The notes beneath the pieces were generated by a model, which worked only from the letters and a program-made list of their open reading frames with translations, searched no databases and had not been told where the DNA came from. The translations under genes and the position numbers were made by a program. DNA of 6,252 bases. Source: Bacillota bacterium. GTDB lineage: Bacteria; Bacillota; Syntrophomonadia; Syntrophomonadales; Syntrophomonadaceae. This document shows positions 1-4,224 of the stretch, piece by piece (position 1 is the first letter of the stretch; every line of letters starts with the position of its first letter). Where the stretch lies: NCBI GenBank assembly GCA_017861475.1, contig JAGFXV010000096.1, forward strand, positions 1 through 6,252, read 5' to 3'.

Positions 1-86
1 AAAATCAAGCGCAATTTCAAAACATGGTCAAAGAAACTGTGATGAATACCTACGAAAATGTAGAAAATGTAAATAAAGCTAATTAG
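1..86 (+). CDS. C-terminal fragment of an unidentified helical protein (5' end outside window)
   Basis: The reading frame beginning at base 3 is open from the window edge to a TAG at 84-86 and gives 27 residues ending in ENVENVNKAN. The piece is polar, rich in Asn, Glu, Val and Lys, and looks like an amphipathic helix (MVKETVMNTYENV). The other two plus frames stop at 42 and 77 and give no better peptide. The next gene starts only 22 nt downstream, so the two are probably cotranscribed and share the terminator at 270-303. Such helical tails occur in phasin-like granule proteins, which would fit the hydratase at 2390, but 27 residues are too few to claim this. The family is unknown. Confidence 0.5.
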   Translation, partial: NQAQFQNMVKETVMNTYENVENVNKAN

Positions 87-108
87 CAAGCAAATGGAGG
101 TAATTACA

Positions 109-216
109 ATGGGGGATAAAAGTCCTAAAAACAAGGAAAAAAAGAAGAAGAAGGCCGAAAAGAAAGTAATGGCTCCAATAGCTGCATCGATAGAGCCAGC
201 GAACAAGCCCCAATAA
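109..216 (+). CDS. Small lysine-rich protein with MGDKSPK N-terminus, 35 aa
   Basis: ATG at 109 follows GGAGG (96-100) with an 8-nt gap, an excellent ribosome binding site, and the frame ends with TAA at 214-216. The product has 35 residues: MGDKSPKNK, a run of Lys/Glu with five consecutive Lys (residues 11-15), then a hydrophobic, proline-containing tail (MAPIAASIEP). There is no signal peptide or membrane span. The MGDKSPK opening is, from memory, a recurrent signature of very small uncharacterised basic proteins annotated as hypothetical in many bacterial phyla; no function is known to me. The strong positive charge suggests binding to nucleic acid or an anionic surface, which is inference. 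The gene lies 22 nt after the previous gene and 53 nt before a strong terminator, so it is the last gene of its transcript. Confidence 0.75.
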   Translation: MGDKSPKNKEKKKKKAEKKVMAPIAASIEPANKPQ

Positions 217-269
217 AACGGCCCAATACCCAGTAAATAAGTCGCCATAATAACAAGTAATTTTGCTTA

Positions 270-303
270 TGCCCCTGTCGCCAGGACAGGGGCATTTTTT
301 TTT
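270..303 (+). terminator. Strong Rho-independent terminator
   Basis: A perfect 10-bp stem (270-279 with 285-294, TGCCCCTGTC / GACAGGGGCA) encloses a 5-nt loop and is followed by nine T (295-303) on the plus strand. It ends the transcript of the 35-aa gene. The T run overlaps the stop codon (302-304) of the convergent minus-strand hydrolase. Read on the minus strand the hairpin is followed by ATAAGCAAAATTA, so it would be a poorer terminator for that gene. Confidence 0.93.
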
Positions 304-1054
304 AGAAAGTCATCCACTCACCGTCATGAGGAATATATACTTGTTCAGTAAGGGAATTCTCTTCACTGTATTCCATTAACTCTTGTCTCGTTAACGTGCA
401 ATGGTTCCAGGCTTCAAGATGAACTGCGATTATTTTCGAGGTCGGTAAGGTTTTACTGACGGACAGAATATCTTCCTTGGTCATGGTTATCGGATCACCG
501 CTGCTGAATTGGGCATAACCAGCAAAGCACACTATGACCTGAGGCTGATATTTTTCCAGTGCATCCTGCACCTCCTGGCACCAAATGGTATCACCAGCAA
601 TATAAAGAACTGGCTCTCCAGGGGATTCAAGCACAAAACCGGATACAGGCCCCATTTTTTCGCCGATCCTGCCGGTACCATGTTGACCAGCAGTTCTAGT
701 AATGGTAATTCCATTCCACTCATACGATTTATCAATAACATGCACGTTGGTAAACCCTGCCTTAAGAATTCTTGCTTCATCCGCCGGTTGGCCGAAGAGC
801 AGGCAGCTGTGCGGCAATAATTCTATGGCTGCGTTATCAAAGTGATCCAGGTGAGTATGGGTTACCATTATTGCGTCGATATTAGTCAATGCCAGAGGAT
901 CCACCGATAAATTAACCAGCGGATTGGCGGAATTATTGGCTACACCAGGAATTGCTGCCACCGTTCCTGCATTACTTAGCATGGGATCTACTAGAATCCG
1001 GTTTCCTTTAATGTCAATAAGCATGGTAGCGTGCCGGAGCTGTTGAATTTTCAT
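302..1054 (-). CDS. MBL-fold metal-dependent hydrolase (UlaG-like, COG2220 type)
   Basis: A 250-aa cytoplasmic protein of the metallo-beta-lactamase superfamily. I place the start at ATG 1054-1052 because GGAGG (1067-1063 on the minus strand) sits 8 nt upstream and the product then opens MKIQQLRHATMLI, the usual beginning of the UlaG-like group; the frame is open 11 codons further (to 1087) without a better site. Visible motifs are the first strand plus LVDPMLS (21-27), the metal-binding THTHLDH (65-71: H66, H68, D70, H71), H125 in QHGTG, D155 in AGDT as probable bridging ligand, and H212/H218 in the VHLEAWNH stretch. Length and motif order are complete for the family, so the enzyme should be active. 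UlaG relatives hydrolyse lactones or phosphodiesters, but many are uncharacterised and the substrate cannot be read from sequence. It is a single gene convergent with the 35-aa gene. Confidence 0.93.
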   Translation of the reverse strand: MKIQQLRHATMLIDIKGNRILVDPMLSNAGTVAAIPGVANNSANPLVNLSVDPLALTNIDAIMVTHTHLDHFDNAAIELLPHSCLLFGQPADEARILKAGFTNVHVIDKSYEWNGITITRTAGQHGTGRIGEKMGPVSGFVLESPGEPVLYIAGDTIWCQEVQDALEKYQPQVIVCFAGYAQFSSGDPITMTKEDILSVSKTLPTSKIIAVHLEAWNHCTLTRQELMEYSEENSLTEQVYIPHDGEWMTF

Positions 1055-1093
1055 AATAAATACCTCCATCCCGCGTAATATAATCATTATTAC

Positions 1094-1122
1094 ATAATAT
1101 TATTTAGTCAGCATAATGTAAT
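1094..1122 (-). promoter_or_regulatory. Candidate promoter of the MBL-fold hydrolase gene
   Basis: On the minus strand ATTACA (1122-1117) is separated by 17 nt from TATTAT (1099-1094), 40 nt before the start codon. The region is extremely AT-rich, so chance matches are likely and the call is tentative. The palindrome ATAATATTAT overlaps the -10 element. Confidence 0.35.
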
Positions 1123-1215
1123 GGCAGAAGTGACTATTTATGAGGATGGAAATAATCTGTGTGAAGTTGCAGACCAGCCGAAAACGAAAACTGCTGGATG
1201 AGCTGCAGAGGATTC

Positions 1216-1248
1216 AAAACGAAATAAGCCAGGGTCTAAGCCCCGGCT
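1216..1248 (-). terminator. Probable terminator of the 52-aa membrane protein gene
   Basis: An inverted repeat pairs 1227-1235 with 1240-1248 (AGCC and GGCT arms, one A-C mismatch, then GGG/CCC and a G-T pair) around a 4-nt loop that contains the stop codon. On the minus strand it is followed by TATTTCGTTTT, a moderate U-rich tail. The overlap of hairpin and stop codon is unusual and would place ribosome and hairpin in competition. Confidence 0.5.
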
Positions 1249-1394
1249 ATTTCTTGCAGTCTTTGCTGAATCACAACGGCATCCGGTTCGATAGGGGTGC
1301 TTTTCCATCTTGGAATATGCCGGGACAGCCAACCCGATTTATATAACAAAAACACTAGTGCTATAGTCAAGCTCAAAAGTATGGCTTTGTTCAT
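1236..1394 (-). CDS. Small single-span membrane protein, 52 aa, unknown function
   Basis: ATG at 1394-1392 is preceded by AGGAGG with an 8-nt gap, and the frame stops at TAG (1238-1236). The frame is open 10 codons upstream, but that part has no ribosome binding site. The product begins MNKAILLSLTIALVFLLYKSGW: a short positive N-terminus, one hydrophobic segment (about residues 4-18), then a basic stretch (WLSRHIPRWK, 22-31) and a soluble tail ending in a short helix (VVIQQRLQEIAGA). There is no signal peptidase site, so it is probably a membrane-anchored peptide. No family is recognised. The plus-strand frame 1140-1346 overlapping it has no ribosome binding site and is taken as a shadow. Its upstream region is shared with the divergent 27-aa gene. 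Confidence 0.65.
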   Translation of the reverse strand: MNKAILLSLTIALVFLLYKSGWLSRHIPRWKSTPIEPDAVVIQQRLQEIAGA

Positions 1395-1429
1395 GAAATA
1401 AACCTCCTCTTCAGTTATTTTCAAGACAT

Positions 1430-1469
1430 ACTATAAAACAATACGTTGCATCATTAGGCAAAACTAATG
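1430..1469 (-). promoter_or_regulatory. Candidate control region: -10 box with a dyad at the -35 position
   Basis: On the minus strand TATAGT (1435-1430) is a good -10 box about 36 nt before the 52-aa gene, but no -35 match stands 16-18 nt upstream. Where it should be lies a perfect dyad, CATTAG-N6-CTAATG (1452-1469). A weak promoter with an operator replacing the -35 box would suggest an activator, but this is inference from position alone. Confidence 0.3.
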
Positions 1470-1552
1470 TGTCCCAGGCAGAATTTTATTAAAGTCTGGG
1501 ATTATCCAGCCAGTTGGTGAAAAATCACAGGCCTGCGCACGCAGTAGGTAGG

Positions 1553-1581
1553 TTGAAGTTCAATCTTGTATACAATATACT
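1553..1581 (+). promoter_or_regulatory. Near-consensus sigma-A promoter for the 27-aa gene
   Basis: TTGAAG (1553-1558), a 17-nt spacer, and TATACT (1576-1581) match the sigma-A consensus closely. The expected start of transcription, near 1588, lies only about 23 nt before the ATG at 1611, with AGGAGG (1596-1601) between them. A small inverted repeat CTGCG-CA-CGCAG lies just upstream of the -35 box (about 1532-1543). Confidence 0.72.
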
Positions 1582-1610
1582 TTTACTGTAAGAATAGGAG
1601 GCTGCTCTCT

Positions 1611-1694
1611 ATGGATGATAACCTGAAATCCTTATTAGTCATTGCCATAATGGTGTTACTGGCATATTTGTCGACCCGCTACGGTAAGAGCTGA
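1611..1694 (+). CDS. Tiny single-span membrane protein, 27 aa
   Basis: ATG at 1611 follows AGGAGG (1596-1601) with a 9-nt gap and stops at TGA 1692-1694. The product is MDDNLKSLLVIAIMVLLAYL plus STRYGKS: an acidic N-terminus, one hydrophobic span (about residues 8-20) and a basic C-terminus (R23, K26), which by the positive-inside rule favours N-out/C-in. The near-consensus promoter directly upstream and the canonical ribosome binding site argue that this is a real translated gene despite its size. No family is recognised; membrane peptides of this size often act as regulators of larger membrane proteins or as small toxins, but nothing here decides. It is divergent from the 52-aa membrane protein and convergent with the thioesterase gene. 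Confidence 0.65.
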   Translation: MDDNLKSLLVIAIMVLLAYLSTRYGKS

Positions 1695-1729
1695 AAGAAA
1701 TAATTGGCTTTCTGTGTTGAAAGCGCCAA
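1694..1729 (-). terminator. Candidate terminator of the thioesterase gene
   Basis: Immediately after the minus-strand stop codon, 1704-1712 (TTGGCTTTC) pairs with 1719-1729 (GAAAG..CCAA) with a 2-nt bulge and a 6-nt loop. On the minus strand the tail is TTATTTCTTTC, U-rich but interrupted. On the plus strand no T run follows, so it would not serve the 27-aa gene well. Confidence 0.5.
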
Positions 1730-1730
1730 A

Positions 1731-2189
1731 TCAAAACATCGCTTCCATGAGGTTGGATTTTTTGTCTCTTATATAGGTACCCCTGCTTTTTGCTACCAGC
1801 TTCCCCGCGTTGTTGAACAAGTCGGCTTCAATTACTATTAAAGTCTGGCCGGCATTTATCACATAACCCTCAGCGGTCAGTTCGGTTTCTTCAAAAACAG
1901 GCGCAAAATAGTTTAGACTCATATCTACCGTGCGGGCGATATGCCCCAGGGTCAGGCCAGCCATACCCATGACATTGTCTGCCAAAGCTGCTATGATTCC
2001 GCCATTCACCCTTCCAGCGTATGATGAGTATTCTGGATCTAAATGCATTTTTAACCCGGCTGCACCTTCCCCCAGGTACATGAATTTAAAGCCTAAAGTC
2101 CGAAAAATAGGAGAATGTTCTTGAATACTGCAGATTACATCGAAAATACCCTTGGCGATCCCTTTATTTTCGACCTCTGATTTGTGCAC
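1731..2189 (-). CDS. PaaI-family hotdog thioesterase (acyl-CoA thioesterase)
   Basis: A 152-aa single-hotdog-fold protein of the PaaI/4HBT thioesterase group, expected to hydrolyse acyl-CoA or aryl-CoA thioesters in the cytoplasm as a homotetramer. It starts with GTG (2189-2187); AGGAGG lies 9 nt upstream and no ATG alternative exists nearby. Around residues 59-77 is the family core, GRVNGGIIAALADNVMGMAG, in which D71 is the likely catalytic acid. The usual HGG reads NGG here (N62), so the oxyanion/substrate His is replaced by Asn. C-terminal features are typical: DMSLNYFAP (89-97) and the strand pair ending KLVAKSRGTYI (130-140). Length is normal for the family. The gene is divergent from the MaoC-like hydratase, which suggests a shared acyl-CoA substrate. 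Its precise substrate is unknown. Confidence 0.88.
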   Translation of the reverse strand: MHKSEVENKGIAKGIFDVICSIQEHSPIFRTLGFKFMYLGEGAAGLKMHLDPEYSSYAGRVNGGIIAALADNVMGMAGLTLGHIARTVDMSLNYFAPVFEETELTAEGYVINAGQTLIVIEADLFNNAGKLVAKSRGTYIRDKKSNLMEAMF

Positions 2190-2389
2190 GCTATAATCCC
2201 TCCTTGTTAATTTAAGGGTTTTTGTAAGCTTAGCTTCGTTCTTATGTCCTGTTGCATTCCCTGCACTGCACGGTAAAGTTTTAACATACCAGGGAAAAAA
2301 TGCCTGCCGGGATACTTTTAATAATTTATGTTAAAATAAAAAAGCTAACGTTAATAAATACTGGATCGAAATATGAGAGGCGGGGGACA
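2190..2389. promoter_or_regulatory. Divergent control region between thioesterase and hydratase genes
   Basis: This 200-bp gap must hold the promoters of both genes. No close sigma-A consensus pair is visible on either strand. TAAAAT (2332-2337) could be a plus-strand -10 box but lacks a good -35. A perfect 8-bp palindrome TAACGTTA (2346-2353) follows it, a position where a repressor would block transcription, and a TGCA-rich stretch with TGCACTGCA lies around 2262-2270. These are candidates only. Confidence 0.3.
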
Positions 2390-2824
2390 ATGCTAGGCAA
2401 AACCATTGAGGAAATTAATGTCGGTGACTCAGCCAATTTCACCAAATCTGTAACTGACTATGATGTCTATTCGTTCGCTGGGGTCACTGGTGACTTTAAT
2501 CCAGCTCACATAAACACAGTATATGCCAGTGAAACTTCATTCCACAAGACAATCGCCCATGGGATAGTATCAGTCGGTTTCATTTCCAATATACTAGGGA
2601 CTCAACTTCCCGGGCCCGGCAGCATTACCGTCAGCCAGGAATGCGATTTTCGCAGGCCGGTCTATATCGGCGATACAATAACCGCTACCGTCGAGGTGAC
2701 TAAAAAGGACGAAGCCAAAAACCGGGTATGGCTGCGCACTTATTGTACCAACCAGAGGGGTGAACTGGTAGTCGACGGTGAGGCTAAAATGATGCCGGTC
2801 AGAAAGAAGCCTGAAAAAGGGTAG
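2390..2824 (+). CDS. MaoC-like (R)-specific enoyl-CoA hydratase (PhaJ type)
   Basis: A 144-aa MaoC-type hotdog protein, expected to hydrate trans-2-enoyl-CoA to (R)-3-hydroxyacyl-CoA in the cytoplasm. I use ATG 2390: a purine-rich GAGAGGCGGGGG precedes it and the product then opens MLGKTIEEINVGD, the normal start of the family; the frame is open 30 codons further to 2300, but that part looks non-coding. The hydratase-2 motif is complete: FAGVTGDFNPAHIN (29-42), with catalytic D35 and H40, then AHGI (57-60). The conserved DFRRPVYIGDTI (86-97) forms the second half of the fold. Such enzymes supply (R)-3-hydroxyacyl-CoA for polyhydroxyalkanoate or act in acyl-CoA turnover; which role applies is not shown. 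The gene is followed by its own terminator and is divergent from the thioesterase. It could equally be named a MaoC-family dehydratase. Confidence 0.9.
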   Translation: MLGKTIEEINVGDSANFTKSVTDYDVYSFAGVTGDFNPAHINTVYASETSFHKTIAHGIVSVGFISNILGTQLPGPGSITVSQECDFRRPVYIGDTITATVEVTKKDEAKNRVWLRTYCTNQRGELVVDGEAKMMPVRKKPEKG

Positions 2825-2849
2825 CCTTCGAAAACAAAAGAAGATTTTA

Positions 2850-2880
2850 AACCCGCCTGGATCGGCGGGTTATTTGCCTT
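2850..2880 (+). terminator. Terminator of the hydratase gene
   Basis: A perfect 8-bp stem (AACCCGCC at 2850-2857 with GGCGGGTT at 2864-2871) with a 6-nt loop stands 25 nt after the stop codon. The tail ATTTGCCTT is only moderately T-rich, so termination may be partial. Confidence 0.7.
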
Positions 2881-3025
2881 AACCATCGGCCAGCGAGCGC
2901 TTGACCGCCCACTCTCTAATTATCAGACAGATCTGAGCATTACCTTTGTTGGTCGAATGTCAAGTTGAGGTTGATAGCCTCGTCGATGTTTCATGGTCCT
3001 AACCGGGCGTTTCGTCATCCTCCTA
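2881..3025. other. Non-coding gap before sleB
   Basis: Between the hydratase terminator and the sleB promoter I see no convincing gene, RNA or repeat. A 31-codon minus-strand frame (2923-3018) has an AGGAGG directly touching its ATG, too close for efficient initiation, and resembles nothing known to me. Confidence 0.5.
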
Positions 3026-3055
3026 TTGAGAAAATGGAACCAAATTGGCTATATT
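3026..3055 (+). promoter_or_regulatory. Candidate sigma-A promoter of sleB
   Basis: TTGAGA (3026-3031), an 18-nt spacer and TATATT (3050-3055), each matching consensus at five of six bases, predict transcription from about 3062 and a leader of roughly 88 nt. A start there would lie after the TTG at 3045 and so exclude that upstream codon. sleB genes in Bacillus are read by forespore sigma-G; CATATTA at 3081-3087 resembles a sigma-G -10 box, but I find no matching -35 at the right distance. Confidence 0.5.
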
Positions 3056-3135
3056 GAAAGGACCCGGAAATATTTACCCACATATTAATATTGCGGCAGT
3101 TGTTTCACAGTTCAACAACAATAAGCGATGCCTAA

Positions 3136-3152
3136 AGGAGGGATATCTTATT
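3136..3152 (+). promoter_or_regulatory. Ribosome binding site that points to an ATT start codon
   Basis: AGGAGG (3136-3141) is followed after exactly 8 nt by ATT (3150-3152), in frame with sleB. The nearest standard start, GTG at 3162-3164, is 20 nt from the site, and the nearest upstream one, TTG at 3045, is 105 nt before the ATT and has no ribosome binding site of its own. No ATG occurs in frame before the mature enzyme. Confidence 0.65.
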
Positions 3153-3872
3153 CGAAAGCATGTGAGCAGCATTATTCTCTTGTTTTTAGTATTAATTTGC
3201 ACAGCCATCATTCCGACGCAAGCCGCCCAGGCAGCTGATCCCGAGGATGTAGTCCTGGTGCAGTCTACGCAAGCCTCTGATGTACAGCTACAGCAAAAAT
3301 ATCTAGCCAATCTGGATTATTACATGGGAAGTATTGACGATATTTTTGGTGCCCAGGCGATTGAGGCAGTCAAGCAATTCCAAGTCAAAGTCAGTTTGAC
3401 CGTCGATGGTATAGTCGGCGCAGATCCAGCCAATACCCTTCTACAGCAAGAAATTCCAACCCCTCCCGCCACAGTCACCCCATCTCGCGGAGCCATATCC
3501 CGTGCTTCATTGTCCCGTTCCAGCCAGGATATAGATTGTCTGGCCCGTACTGTCTATGGGGAGGCCAGAGGGGAATCCTTTGAGGGCCAGGTGGCGGTAG
3601 CCGCAGTAGTTTTAAACCGGGTGGAGTCAGGTCGGTTCGGAAATGGTATCCGAGAGGTTATCTTCCAGCCAAATGCCTTTACCGCAGTAAGAGACGGACA
3701 GTATTATTTGCAGCCCAATGCTGCCAGCTATGAAGCAGCCCAAGCAGCCCTGAATGGATGGGATCCAACCAATGGGGCGGTCTATTACTGGAATCCGGTC
3801 ACGGCAACCAGTAGATGGGTCCGCACCCGTACAGTAATCAACACCATAGGCAATCATGTTTTTGCAGTCTAG
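3150..3872 (+). CDS. sleB: Spore cortex-lytic enzyme SleB (cell wall hydrolase with peptidoglycan-binding domain)
   Basis: A 240-aa secreted lytic transglycosylase that degrades the muramic-lactam cortex during germination. From the ATT start the product has a textbook signal peptide: positive RKH (2-4), hydrophobic core (8-21) and cleavage after AQA (26-28). Residues about 36-99 form a PG_binding_1 domain (YLANLDYYMGSIDDIFG, AVKQFQ, VDGIVG), 100-127 a Pro/Ser linker, and 128-240 the Hydrolase_2 catalytic domain, with YGEARGES (136-143, catalytic Glu probably E138), AVAAVVLNRVES (149-160), GWDPTNGAVYYWNP (203-216) and the terminal TIGNHVFAV. All parts are intact. Starting at GTG (3162) would remove the positive n-region; starting at TTG (3045) would add 35 non-conserved residues. 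The usual partner ypeB is not next to it: the following gene is an unrelated CuAO_N protein. Its presence indicates a spore former. Confidence 0.93.
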   Translation: MRKHVSSIILLFLVLICTAIIPTQAAQAADPEDVVLVQSTQASDVQLQQKYLANLDYYMGSIDDIFGAQAIEAVKQFQVKVSLTVDGIVGADPANTLLQQEIPTPPATVTPSRGAISRASLSRSSQDIDCLARTVYGEARGESFEGQVAVAAVVLNRVESGRFGNGIREVIFQPNAFTAVRDGQYYLQPNAASYEAAQAALNGWDPTNGAVYYWNPVTATSRWVRTRTVINTIGNHVFAV

Positions 3873-3970
3873 ACCTAATGCCCATATACAGAGATTAATA
3901 CAGTGCGTCAAGAGCCGAATTTTGGTTTAACCGGTCATGTAATAGTATCATAGGATACAGCAAAGTCACT

Positions 3971-4005
3971 AAAGCTCCGCGGCGGCAACGCTGAGGGGCT
4001 TTTTT
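3971..4005 (+). terminator. Rho-independent terminator of sleB
   Basis: AAAGCTCC (3971-3978) pairs with GGGGCTTT (3995-4002, one G-T pair) below an inner GCG/CGC stem, followed by six T (4000-4005). It lies about 100 nt after the sleB stop codon and reads in the same direction. Confidence 0.82.
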
Positions 4006-4152
4006 GAATGGAGGCAGGCGGGTGATTCAAAGGAACCAATGCCCAGGATTTTCCTCACTGCACACGGTTACAGCCAAAAACAGCTTGAACTAAGCCGCAT
4101 GTAATGTGTCATGCGCTGCTGATATTCAATCCTTCAATTGTTGCCTTTTAAT

Positions 4153-4182
4153 TGGTAGACTAGTTATGTATTAAGATATTAT
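4153..4182 (+). promoter_or_regulatory. Candidate sigma-A promoter of the CuAO_N membrane protein gene
   Basis: TTGGTA (4153-4158), 18 nt, TATTAT (4177-4182), with an expected transcription start near 4189, some 35 nt before the ATG. An alternative pairing is TTGCCT (4141-4146) with TTATGT (4164-4169) at 17 nt. Confidence 0.5.
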
Positions 4183-4224
4183 GGAACCAGAATAACAAAC
4201 AGGATTATTTAAAGGGGAGTAATG

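Larger units (their letters stand above)
3873..4224. other. Intergenic region: sleB terminator, dyad, promoter of the next gene
   Basis: This 350-bp gap holds the terminator at 3971-4005, a dyad CGCATG-N8-CATGCG (4096-4101 / 4110-4115), and the candidate promoter at 4153-4182. A 23-codon frame (GTG 4022 to TAA 4093) has GGAGG 7 nt upstream but no promoter between it and the terminator, and no recognisable product. Confidence 0.5.

Noticed and set aside
509..820. Plus-strand open frame of 103 codons inside the MBL-fold hydrolase gene
   Set aside because: Antisense to a complete, motif-bearing gene, no ribosome binding site, and its product resembles no known protein.
1138..1346. Two overlapping frames (minus 1138-1332, plus 1140-1346)
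   Set aside because: Neither has a ribosome binding site or plausible composition; both overlap the better supported 52-aa membrane gene.
1472..1501. TCCCAG / CTGGGA inverted repeat with an 18-nt loop
   Set aside because: Only six pairs across a long loop and no T run; not distinguishable from chance.
1704..1722. TTGGC...TTGAA as a possible -24/-12 sigma-54 promoter
   Set aside because: The spacing GG-N10-GC is not met; the sequence is better explained as a hairpin.
1930..2124. Plus-strand frame within the thioesterase gene
   Set aside because: Shadow of the opposite-strand gene, no ribosome binding site.
2923..3018. Minus-strand 31-aa basic frame with AGGAGG at its start
   Set aside because: The AGGAGG touches the ATG with no gap, which is too close for normal initiation; no promoter or recognisable homology.
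3074..3310. Minus-strand Cys-rich frame across the sleB signal peptide region; also 3627-3911 minus
   Set aside because: Antisense to sleB, no initiation signals.
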